From: a bacterium
GTDB taxonomy: Bacteria > Cyanobacteriota > Vampirovibrionia > Obscuribacterales > Obscuribacteraceae
Length of the DNA: 64,000 bases
Direction of reading: 5' to 3'
NCBI GenBank assembly: GCA_016124935.1
Contig: WGMS01000014.1
Coordinates: 62,001 to 126,000 of the forward strand
Shown here: in pieces, positions 7,342-15,414 of the stretch
How the letters are laid out: every line of letters starts with the position of its first letter
Numbering within the stretch: the stretch's first letter is position 1
The notes under the pieces: generated by a model
What the model was told of the DNA's origin: nothing
What the model saw: only the letters and a program-made list of their open reading frames with translations
Database searches by the model: none
Made by a program: the position numbers and the translations under genes

Positions 7342-7698
7342 CTAGGCTCTTTTCTTATGCATGCAGTAGCGACAGTAGACCGGACTGTGCCCCTTGGGTT
7401 TGAAGGGGACATAGGTCAGCGATTTACACGATATGCAAACGACGGCGCTCACCGAAGATCTCTTCGAGAAGCGAGAGCTGGCGCGGCGCAGGACTCTGCA
7501 ATTGTGGCAGCGACTGGGGGTGTACTCTAATTTTTTGTCGCAGAAGAAGCTCTGCTCTTCTTTGCTGAATAGAAAGCTGGCGTCGCAATCTTTGCATCTT
7601 ATGTATTTGTCTGTCGTATCTGGTAAGCATTTTGAATTATCGAGAAAACTTATTGATAATCCTTCGGGTTCCTGATCATTTATCAAGTACTCGGACAT
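7342..7698 (-). CDS. Zinc-ribbon protein with several CxxC pairs
   Basis: Small cytoplasmic protein with a ladder of CxxC knuckles: CKDC, CHNC, CISC and CRYC. The first part (IRCKDCDASFLFSKEEQSFF, then RCHNCR) matches a zinc-ribbon type common in cyanobacteria and Chloroflexi; the second (VYCRYCMHKK) is a separate ribbon of the type often found in DNA- or RNA-associated proteins. I start at ATG 7698, which has AGAGGTG upstream; the longer frame to 7734 begins with TTG. It converges with the methyltransferase gene, 9 bp apart. Function is not known. Confidence 0.75.
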   Translation of the reverse strand: MSEYLINDQEPEGLSISFLDNSKCLPDTTDKYIRCKDCDASFLFSKEEQSFFCDKKLEYTPSRCHNCRVLRRASSRFSKRSSVSAVVCISCKSLTYVPFKPKGHSPVYCRYCMHKKRA

Positions 7699-7822
7699 CT
7701 CCAACACCTCTTGAATATAACGTGGTTTAAGCAACTTGCAGCTACTTCAGTGTCGAGCTTCGAGCACTAAGGGCAGGTTAAAGGGAGATGAGATAAATTG
7801 TAGAAAGGCTTCTGCCATGTAT

Positions 7823-9748
7823 CTATCGGAGATAGTCTTTCAAGATCTGAGTTCGTTCTTTGATTTCGCTACTGTTAATCCTGTCCTCTATTCTCAGATC
7901 CGGGCGTTTTTTCTGCAATGAGGCTCTGGCTCTGCTGCTTATCCCTTTGCAGAGGGTGATATCTAACCGTTTCAAGTTTTCCATGGAGGCAATATAGTCG
8001 ATACTTTTATCGGTGAGTTTTTCACTACTGAATAGACCAAGATTCTCGAGACTATGCATCTTCGATAGCTTCTCAATGTCTTGATCTCTTATCCAGTTGC
8101 CACCCAGCTCGACAGTTGTTAATTTGGATGATACTACTTTCGGAACCACAGATCGATCTATATTTGTTTGGTTCATCTTGAGCGTGCGAAGGCTGGAGCA
8201 GTTTTTCAAAAGTCGTCCAACGCCATCGATACTTATATGGGGGCACATTATAATCTCCAGATGCTCAAGTCGAGGAAGTTTCTCGAGAGCGACTAGACCA
8301 CGGTCGGTTATACCGGTGCCGGTCAGATCCAGTTTGGTTATGGTTTTGAATCTGCTTACTCTTTTCAAACCTTCGTCAGTCAGGGCGCTTCCTTCAAAAG
8401 AGATGCCATTCAAGGGCCATTCAGGCAGGTGCTCCAGACCTGTTCCGTTTATTTCGCATTGTTTGAAGCTGAGATTGAGAGGCTGTTCTCCGGCAAGCAG
8501 TTTTATGTCCTCGTCTTTTGCGATGAATGGACCTCCAATCCAGCATTCGCCGAATCCATGTTTGCTTCCTCTTTTAAAAGGTCGACCACCAGTGTCCACT
8601 CCTTCATCCACCAGATCCGGTACTAGAGTAGCCAGAGGGGTCTGTTCGACCTTCTTTTTCTCCAGTACCCTTTCCGAAGGCGGCTCTGCTTTTGGACCTG
8701 TCAACATGTAGACCATGCCTAGCAGTGCCGCGGTAAGAAGCGAACCGGTTAAAACCGTCGCCACAATGATGATTCCGTATCGGTTCCAGATCCTGGTCAG
8801 TGGATGCTCGGAATTTGAAGGCGGTTTGAACTCTCCGAAAGCCCCCGTTTTTAGAGAAGGATGCTGCAAGGGGATTCTCTTCAAATCTTTGAGGAACTCT
8901 TCGACACTTTGATATCGTTGAGATTTGTCTTTGGTAAGAGCTCGCTCTATCAGGCTCTGGACCGCATCGGCATCAGGCAGTTCGTATCGGCAAAACTCCT
9001 GGACCGATGGAACCTCGGCTTCACTATGGAGGGTAAAAGTCTCTACCATGGTATCTGCCTGGAATGGCACCCGGCCTGTGAGCAGCTCGAAGAAAATGCA
9101 GCCAAGAGCATAGATGTCGGCTACGGAGGTTCCGGACTCCCCATGAATGACCTCCGGCGCCATATAGAGGGGACTTCCGGCCATGGTATTGCCACCGGTG
9201 CCAAGAACCGCCTGACTCTTTTCCGGGTCCATGGCATGCGCTATGCCAAAGTCGATGATTTTGACTTCGTCCTGAATCGGTTCCGGATCTTTTCTGTCAT
9301 AGACGATTATATTCGCCGGTTTTAGGTCGCGATGGACGATCTTCTCCTCATGGGCTCTGGCGAGACCCTGGCAGATTCTGGTCATTATTGCCACAGCTCG
9401 GCTTAGGGGCAGAGGTCCGTCTTTCTCGAGAAGCTCTTTCAGCGACGTCCCTTCGATGTATTCCAGCACCATATACAGTGAGCCTGATTCACTGCTGCCG
9501 AAGTCATAGACTTTGACCAGATTGTCATGGTTGAGCCGACTTAGAAGCTTCGCTTCTTGCTGAAAGCGAACGGCGCATTTTTCATAGTCGTCGACCTCCA
9601 GGACGGTCTTGATCACCACATTGATACCAAGAGCCGTGTCAAAGGCGCGATAGACCGACCCCATGCCACCCTGACCGATCATTTCGATAGCTTCGTATCT
9701 ATCCGTCAGGAAAGCTGGGTGTGTGTAATTCGAAGGTATTCTGCCCAT
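7823..9748 (-). CDS. PknB-type Ser/Thr protein kinase with membrane segment and leucine-rich-repeat C-terminus
   Basis: About 641 residues. The kinase domain (residues 18-285) has the glycine loop GQGGMGSVY, the Lys in VVIKTV, the catalytic loop HRDLKPANI, DFG, and APE, so it should be active. A membrane segment (about 320-345) separates it from an extracytoplasmic domain. That domain contains several leucine-rich repeats (for example LKRVSRFKTITKLDLTGTGI and LEHLEIIMCPHI), a likely ligand- or partner-binding surface. This is a one-component sensor kinase layout. I start at ATG 9748; the frame also allows TTG at 9751. It is divergent from the cytochrome lipoprotein gene. Confidence 0.9.
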   Translation of the reverse strand: MGRIPSNYTHPAFLTDRYEAIEMIGQGGMGSVYRAFDTALGINVVIKTVLEVDDYEKCAVRFQQEAKLLSRLNHDNLVKVYDFGSSESGSLYMVLEYIEGTSLKELLEKDGPLPLSRAVAIMTRICQGLARAHEEKIVHRDLKPANIIVYDRKDPEPIQDEVKIIDFGIAHAMDPEKSQAVLGTGGNTMAGSPLYMAPEVIHGESGTSVADIYALGCIFFELLTGRVPFQADTMVETFTLHSEAEVPSVQEFCRYELPDADAVQSLIERALTKDKSQRYQSVEEFLKDLKRIPLQHPSLKTGAFGEFKPPSNSEHPLTRIWNRYGIIIVATVLTGSLLTAALLGMVYMLTGPKAEPPSERVLEKKKVEQTPLATLVPDLVDEGVDTGGRPFKRGSKHGFGECWIGGPFIAKDEDIKLLAGEQPLNLSFKQCEINGTGLEHLPEWPLNGISFEGSALTDEGLKRVSRFKTITKLDLTGTGITDRGLVALEKLPRLEHLEIIMCPHISIDGVGRLLKNCSSLRTLKMNQTNIDRSVVPKVVSSKLTTVELGGNWIRDQDIEKLSKMHSLENLGLFSSEKLTDKSIDYIASMENLKRLDITLCKGISSRARASLQKKRPDLRIEDRINSSEIKERTQILKDYLR

Positions 9749-9915
9749 CAAGTCTTCGATGTTTTATAAGGATTCCGTTTTCCCGATAGCCCATGCCAGT
9801 GATGAGGCTCATAATTTTATCTTCCCGCCCGGGCGCTTTTCTAATTAGGGCTTCGATTAAATAGTCTGTTAGTATGGAAAAAAATCCTTGTCTTCTAAGG
9901 AAAGCCCGAGGTCCT

Positions 9916-10722
9916 ATGCATTCGTATCGGAGAGCTTTTTATTTTTCTGGGGTGTTCTACAGTCTGGCGGTTTTTTTTATCGCCGTTTCTATCGGCGGCT
10001 GTACCCCTGAAGAAGAGGCAAAAGTCGTGCCGAGCCTGACAGTAGACCCCAATCAAATCGAGCTGGGAGAGCTGGAGGAAGGGGAAGAGTACAACCGTGT
10101 GGTTAAGCTGGAGAACCGCGGCAAGGCGCCTCTTAAAATTTTTGAAGCCCATTCCTCTTGCGGCTGTACGGTGCCATCGCTCAAGAAGCAGGACCTGGCT
10201 CCCGGAGAGGGTACTGAGCTGGAGATCATGATCGATACAGCCATGAAGCAGGGTGACGTGAAAAAGGTGGTTAATATCTCCAGCAATGATCCGATTCATC
10301 CGATTATTCCGATCAACATCTCCATGCACGTCAAGGACCGTCATAAGTCCATGGGAGAAGACGGTGCTGCCAAGATATTCACCAGCGAAAAGTGCACTAG
10401 TTGCCATGTCGACCGCGGAGTCGGACTGGCTGGAAAAGAGCTTTTCGATGCCGACTGCGCAATGTGTCATGGTGAAGGGGCGAAAGGGGCAGTGGGTGGC
10501 GCCTTGATTTATGGTGACTATAACAACGCCGATTATGTCGCTCATATCAGAGAGGTTATAAGCTACGGCAGCAAGACCCACCAGTCTATGCCGGGATTTC
10601 TCAATGACGCGGGCGGACCACTTATAAAGGAACAGATCGATTCCATCATCGATTATCTAAAAGAGCTATCCGTCAAAGAGAAGGCGAAGAAGGCGAAATC
10701 TGACTCTAAAGTGGGCAAATAG
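9916..10722 (+). CDS. DUF1573 and cytochrome c lipoprotein with two CxxCH motifs
   Basis: Exported lipoprotein of 268 residues. A signal peptide ends in SIGGC, whose Cys would be lipidated. Next is a DUF1573 beta-sandwich (about residues 40-135), with the family's SSCGCT motif. A cytochrome c region (about 150-250) then carries two haem-binding motifs close together, CTSCH and CAMCH, plus a downstream Met (QSMPGF) suited as an axial ligand. The tail is Lys-rich. Two haem motifs 20-odd residues apart are unusual for a domain of this size. ATG 9916 gives a standard lipoprotein signal; ATG 9874 upstream would add 14 residues. The likely role is electron transfer at the membrane. Confidence 0.8.
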   Translation: MHSYRRAFYFSGVFYSLAVFFIAVSIGGCTPEEEAKVVPSLTVDPNQIELGELEEGEEYNRVVKLENRGKAPLKIFEAHSSCGCTVPSLKKQDLAPGEGTELEIMIDTAMKQGDVKKVVNISSNDPIHPIIPINISMHVKDRHKSMGEDGAAKIFTSEKCTSCHVDRGVGLAGKELFDADCAMCHGEGAKGAVGGALIYGDYNNADYVAHIREVISYGSKTHQSMPGFLNDAGGPLIKEQIDSIIDYLKELSVKEKAKKAKSDSKVGK

Positions 10723-10895
10723 CTGTGTAGAGACTTTATAAAGATATAGTTGATGTCGAGAAGCGGGAGTTCGCTTGCGAAAATTGTGAAAAACCGCTAC
10801 AGGGCTTGCTGTTGCAGAATGCAATCTCTCTTGAAATTGAGAACCGGGGCGATTAGCATTAGTGAGGAGCCTTTGAACAGAATTGGAGAATTTGG

Positions 10896-11396
10896 ATGGC
10901 GTTTCAAGAACGTGAGCTGAACAAAGAAGAGATCGCTCAGTTGAAGAGTGATAATCGCTACGGTTTCAAGCTTCTGGAGATCAAGAAGCGGGATGCTACC
11001 GCTCGCGAGATCTGCCATCAGCTCGAGTATGTCGTCCAGGAGCTGCAGAATGATTTCCGCGCCGGCACCAGGCGGTCCGATGCCCAGGAGTCCGTGGAGA
11101 TTGCTTTTGCCCTGGGGGCTACCTGGGGAAACCAGCTGGTAAAAGAGTTCGGTTGGACATGGATCTGTATCGAAGCCAACGGGGTCGAGAACTATGTGGT
11201 TGCCTCGGGCAATCGCTCCGTCTTTGTCGCTCCGGCCCCCTTCGTCAAGCTCTGTCTCGATAAGCCCGATACGCGCTGCAATATCCTTTTCGCCTTTGAT
11301 TTGATCGACGGCGGCAGTCTCGATAGCCTTTCGGAGAATGGCTATGCCAATCTGATGGTCAGTCTTCAGCAAGCGGCAAAAGAGCCATCTCGCTGA
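10896..11396 (+). CDS. Cytoplasmic protein of unknown function, possibly DUF3806-like
   Basis: A 166-residue soluble protein without signal peptide. Its middle part (IAFALGATWGNQLVKEFGW, followed by a Val-rich strand, then VFVAPAPFVKLCLD) resembles the DUF3806 pattern: a helix ending in G..L....GW, then two strands and a PF or P-hydrophobic segment. I am not certain of that assignment. GGAG sits seven bases before ATG 10896. It follows the cytochrome lipoprotein by 173 bp on the same strand and converges with the TPR kinase gene. Confidence 0.7.
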   Translation: MAFQERELNKEEIAQLKSDNRYGFKLLEIKKRDATAREICHQLEYVVQELQNDFRAGTRRSDAQESVEIAFALGATWGNQLVKEFGWTWICIEANGVENYVVASGNRSVFVAPAPFVKLCLDKPDTRCNILFAFDLIDGGSLDSLSENGYANLMVSLQQAAKEPSR

Positions 11397-11695
11397 GGCT
11401 TTCTTACCGGTTCGCCTTTGATTAAATCGATTTGACCTGGCACTTGGCAAGGCTTATTATTAATAAGCTCGCGCCTAATCCACTGTTGCCGCACGAGTAA
11501 AAGTACGAAGCCGAGAGGACGGGGGCTTTTCCTCCTTTTGTCCCCGTCATCTGGTTTCCTATTGCTTTTGTCCTATTCGTTATTAGTTCTTTCCTCGCCG
11601 CATACTTGAAGCATGAGTCGACCGGAGTCCGGTAGGGAGAGTCATGGAAATGACTCCAACCTATTTGATTCTAGAGGCAAGACTCTATAGATGGT
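11397..11695. other. Intergenic region with palindromes between convergent genes
   Basis: No gene seen. A 17-bp palindrome GCTTATTATTAATAAGC lies at 11452-11468. A weaker hairpin pairs GACGGGG (11518-11524) with CCCCGTC (11542-11548) across 17 nt that include T-rich runs. Either could contribute to terminating the two converging transcripts, but neither is a textbook terminator. Confidence 0.4.
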
Positions 11696-13969
11696 CTATT
11701 CTGCCGAGAAAGAACGGGTAAACTTCTCCATGTTTTGCATCGACGGTGGTGGAGCCGTTTTGTCTGGGGATGAAGATTTAAAGGGTGATCCGCTTATGGC
11801 GCGACTCTGCTTCTTTAGTTCATCGGTGATCTGCTTGGTGTTACTGAGCTGAAAGTCTCTAATCTGTTCATTCATGACCTGGGCTTGCTTGATCTGCTCC
11901 AATTTATACTTAGCCAGATCTGCTTCATACTTCGCATCCAGGGCGGTACTGTCCATGGTGCCGCGTATCGGCGGTAAATCGCTTACGCTGTCGGCAGCAG
12001 TCTGTGTCGAAGTCGACGCGGAAGCCGAAGCAGGACTTTTCTGGGCTAAATCCTTGAGTGGCAGGGCGCGGCGTTCAAGCTCCTCTTTGGCGTTGTCGGA
12101 AGTTATTTTTGAGGCGAGGGCTAGAGCACTCTGGGCCCGTCTTGCTGTCTCTGGAGTCCAGTTCAGGTGGTGGCAGAGTTCGGCGCTTTCGAGCCAGGTC
12201 TGGGCGACTTTCGAAACCGATACCGAATTGCCGGCGCGGGTGTATTCGGAAAGTGCCCGGTCAAAAAACTCTATCGCCCGGTCTCCAGCTTTCTTTTTGT
12301 TATCGCCATTGGCTCTCTGGGCTGCCAACCTTGCCGAAGCAAGATAGAGGTCACCCTTCAGCTCCGCTGAGATCTTCTCGGACACGGTTAGTTTAAGCGC
12401 CTTTTCTAGAATTGCTTTTGCTTCGTCTTCATTTTTGCTTTGCCTGTATACCTCTGCCGAGCCAGATAAAGCGGAGAGATGCAACTCCGGCGCATCGGCT
12501 TTTCCGGCAGCGAGCTTTTCTATAGTCTTCTTGAAATACGACTGTGCGCTATCTAGCTTGCCGTTCTCTAGATTGATGTTGCCCAGCCTCAGGCAGTATT
12601 TTGCCGCGGCGATAGAGTCAGATTCAGAGTCGGCCCGGGAGAGAAGTTTCTTATACTCGGCTTCAAGACCCGCCCAGTGAAGCTTTCCTTCTTTGTAGGC
12701 GGCCTCGGCTTTTTTGTCAAGAGCTTTGTGCTGTCCCTGCTCGTATTGGTTGATTAACGGTGGACCGGCCAAAAATGCTCCGGCGCCAATCAGGACCAGA
12801 GTGCCCGCTAAGACCAGTATTTTAACCAGGGCGTTTCGCTTTGGTCTTTCCTCGGTCAGAGTACTTTTGTTCTGGCGCAGCCTGCTGCCTGCCTGGGGCG
12901 CCGGCTCGCTCATCGAGATAACTTGTTCCGGCGACTTGGTTTTCCAGGGATTTGTCGTTCTGCTATCGGACGATGGCTCAAGGTTTTGAATCGGAGACTC
13001 ATATTGCTCAATAGCCGGGGCAGCACTTCTTTGCGGGGGATGCTCATGGTCGCCTGTGTATTTGAGGGCGAGCCCTTCTTCCCGGGTAGCTTTCAATTCC
13101 TCCAGTAGCTCGGCGGCGTTCTGGAATCTTTTCTCCGGCTCTTTTTCAAGACATTTTTCAATCATGGCCGCCACTCTTCTTTCCAGCCTTCCGGTTTTCA
13201 GCTCTGACGCTATTATCGAGGGCGGACCGTTAACATGTTTGAAAATAGTATCGAGGGCGTTCTCTCCAATAACCGGAGGAATTCCAATAAAACACTCATG
13301 CATGACACAACCGAGAGAATAGATATCCGAGCGACCATCGGTATCTTTGCCCCGGCACTGCTCCGGGCTCATATAGAGCGGACTGCCGAAGACCGAGCCT
13401 GTGGCGGTCAGATCTTGTATAGTCAATCCACTATCTGCAAGCACCTTGGCTATGCCGAAGTCCAGCAGTTTGGCAAAAGACTCTGATTCGGAGTCGATCT
13501 TCTGCAGCATGATATTGCTGGTTTTGATATCCCGGTGAATGATGTTCTGATTGTGGATGTATTTGAGAGCGCGAACCACTTGTTCGAATATTCGCAGAAA
13601 CTCTTCTGTTCCTATCGGCCCGCTTTCTGCTATGCGCTCTTGCAGGCTCTCTCCTTCTACATATTCCATGACCAGATAGGGTTTTCCTTCGGTGGTCACG
13701 CCATAGTCGAAGACCGCAATCAGATTGGGATGGGCAAGCTGACTGCCCGCTTTTGCTTCTATGTCGAAACGTTTCAAACTGACGGAATCGAGCGAGAGAG
13801 CAGTGTTCAGAATCTTGATCGCAACCAGCTTGTTGAGCTGTTTGTGGCGACCTTTGAGGACCAGACCCATGCCGCCCTGACCAAGCAGCGCCAGCACCTC
13901 ATATCGCTCTGGTGCCACCACCGGCAATGGGGGGTGAGAGATCTCCTGGTTGGAATTGTCTGCGTTCAT
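11696..13969 (-). CDS. PknB-type Ser/Thr protein kinase with membrane segment and TPR-like C-terminus
   Basis: A 757-residue membrane kinase. The domain at about residues 23-290 has GQGGMGLV, the Lys in VAIKIL, HRDIKTSNI, DFG and SPE, all intact. A Pro/Ser-rich linker leads to one membrane segment near residue 385-408. The extracytoplasmic part is made of helical TPR-like repeats (for example AAKYCLRLGNINLENGKLDS and the following copies), then a Ser/Ala-rich linker and a charged helical tail. It begins 20 bp after the stop of the upstream lipoprotein gene and so is probably in one operon with it, which makes that lipoprotein a candidate partner or ligand (inference). Confidence 0.9.
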   Translation of the reverse strand: MNADNSNQEISHPPLPVVAPERYEVLALLGQGGMGLVLKGRHKQLNKLVAIKILNTALSLDSVSLKRFDIEAKAGSQLAHPNLIAVFDYGVTTEGKPYLVMEYVEGESLQERIAESGPIGTEEFLRIFEQVVRALKYIHNQNIIHRDIKTSNIMLQKIDSESESFAKLLDFGIAKVLADSGLTIQDLTATGSVFGSPLYMSPEQCRGKDTDGRSDIYSLGCVMHECFIGIPPVIGENALDTIFKHVNGPPSIIASELKTGRLERRVAAMIEKCLEKEPEKRFQNAAELLEELKATREEGLALKYTGDHEHPPQRSAAPAIEQYESPIQNLEPSSDSRTTNPWKTKSPEQVISMSEPAPQAGSRLRQNKSTLTEERPKRNALVKILVLAGTLVLIGAGAFLAGPPLINQYEQGQHKALDKKAEAAYKEGKLHWAGLEAEYKKLLSRADSESDSIAAAKYCLRLGNINLENGKLDSAQSYFKKTIEKLAAGKADAPELHLSALSGSAEVYRQSKNEDEAKAILEKALKLTVSEKISAELKGDLYLASARLAAQRANGDNKKKAGDRAIEFFDRALSEYTRAGNSVSVSKVAQTWLESAELCHHLNWTPETARRAQSALALASKITSDNAKEELERRALPLKDLAQKSPASASASTSTQTAADSVSDLPPIRGTMDSTALDAKYEADLAKYKLEQIKQAQVMNEQIRDFQLSNTKQITDELKKQSRAISGSPFKSSSPDKTAPPPSMQNMEKFTRSFSAE

Positions 13970-13989
13970 AGCGATTCTCTTTTCTTCTA

Positions 13990-15243
13990 TCAGCGATAGC
14001 GTCTCCTGTATTTCCAGTCTGCCTGGAATTTCTCGTGGTCTTTGTTGTATTTCGGTCTTTGATTACGTGCTCGGCTTTCTGCTTCATTCAGTCTTCTATT
14101 ACTCTCTCTCTGGGCTTCTCTCTGTCTAATCAGGGCTGCTTCTTCCGAGGTCAGCTCAGGCTTGATCTCGAGGGAAGCAAGAACCTCTTTCACCGCCGGC
14201 GATGCTACCCAGGCTTCGGTTCCGGTTGCTGCGATGATGTATAAAAAACGTCTTACCAGAATGGTTCTATAGATATACGATCTTTTTTCCTTCTTGTCCT
14301 TGGACTCTACTTTCATGTCTATCTGACGACCGGGATAACCCTGCCATTTCAGCGAGTGCTCTTCGTGTTTCCCGGGATGGCTCTTTTTGAGACTCTGGCT
14401 AATTGTATTCAGAAATGCGCCTTGCTGACTGTAGGGGATCTGACCGGGAAGAATGGCGTATCCGACCTGATAGCCTCCCTGGGGCTCTTCATACTGATAC
14501 TGGACAAAGCGCATTCCGGCGGTTTCTTTGTATCTTGTCAGAGGATTGCCCGGCAACTTCACTTTGAATCGACCTTCTCGAAAGGAGTAGCTGGAGAGTT
14601 TCGGCGCCCCGAAGTCCGTCTTCACTTCTATTGGTTTATTCGGCTTCTCGGGCTCATTTGGTCGACCGGCAGCTTCGGTTACCGGAGCAGTCTCTGGTTC
14701 GGTATTCGTTTCGCTGACCTCTTTCTTCTTTTCTATTTGGCTCTCAAATTTCTCAAATTTATCGACGATCTTCTTGAATCTGGTGATGAAGATCTCTGGT
14801 GTACCCGGGTCGAAGAGCAGCCTGGTATGCAGATGTTTGTCCAGAGGCTCATTGTAGGGCGCCATCTCGATGATGACATAGCGCATCTCGTTGACTCTAC
14901 TGGGCAATATCCTGTCGCCCTCGTATCTGCCTGGTTTGAGGTCGAGTTCGCAAAATATCCCATCTATTTTCGGCGCCGTTATGGTGCGTCCGGTAGTGGT
15001 GGCTTGCTTGCCTACTTTGAAAGCGATTTCGAGGTGTTGACCAGTCTCTTCTATTTTAGCCCGGGGGTAATATTCCATGAAAAGCGCCTTGAGATCCTGG
15101 CAGGCATTATCGAATTCGGAAACTCGGGCGTTTTGAGGCACTATACTCTCCACAGCCAAGGAAGGGTACACGGTGACGCACCCGGCTGTCAGCACCAGCA
15201 ACATACTAAAAAGTAAGTATGGTTTTTTCGATCTGCCTTTCAT
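13990..15243 (-). CDS. Lipoprotein with an undescribed N-terminal domain shared with the divergent TraB-family protein
   Basis: A 417-residue envelope lipoprotein: signal peptide ending LTAGC. Residues 45-160 form a domain (key points: LFMEYYPRAKIE, then GIFCELDLKPGRYEGD, APYNEPLDKHL) that is clearly homologous to the N-terminal domain of the divergently transcribed gene at 15415. After a Glu/Pro/Thr-rich linker comes a second domain (about 215-370; SSYSFREGRFKVKLPGNP) of the type found in other exported proteins of unknown function, and a strongly charged, Arg- and Gln-rich tail. ATG 15243 is preceded by GGAAAT. It is followed after 20 bp by the TPR kinase gene. I do not know its function. 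Confidence 0.78.
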   Translation of the reverse strand: MKGRSKKPYLLFSMLLVLTAGCVTVYPSLAVESIVPQNARVSEFDNACQDLKALFMEYYPRAKIEETGQHLEIAFKVGKQATTTGRTITAPKIDGIFCELDLKPGRYEGDRILPSRVNEMRYVIIEMAPYNEPLDKHLHTRLLFDPGTPEIFITRFKKIVDKFEKFESQIEKKKEVSETNTEPETAPVTEAAGRPNEPEKPNKPIEVKTDFGAPKLSSYSFREGRFKVKLPGNPLTRYKETAGMRFVQYQYEEPQGGYQVGYAILPGQIPYSQQGAFLNTISQSLKKSHPGKHEEHSLKWQGYPGRQIDMKVESKDKKEKRSYIYRTILVRRFLYIIAATGTEAWVASPAVKEVLASLEIKPELTSEEAALIRQREAQRESNRRLNEAESRARNQRPKYNKDHEKFQADWKYRRRYR

Positions 15244-15414
15244 TATGTATTTCCTACCACCGCAATTCCCGGAGCTAACCTCCGGGCTTCACTCGCAAAG
15301 CCTGTCGTGACGGTGAAACTTGCCGACTGCAAGTGTTTTGCTATGCGGGCTCTGGTTTTGAACCGGCGCGACGGTGGTAGGGGAAGCATAGTGCGTTCAA
15401 TTGAGGAAGTTTTT

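Noticed and set aside
14356..15216. 286-residue frame antisense to the lipoprotein gene
   Set aside because: The minus-strand gene has a lipobox signal, a homologous partner domain and operon spacing; the plus frame has none.
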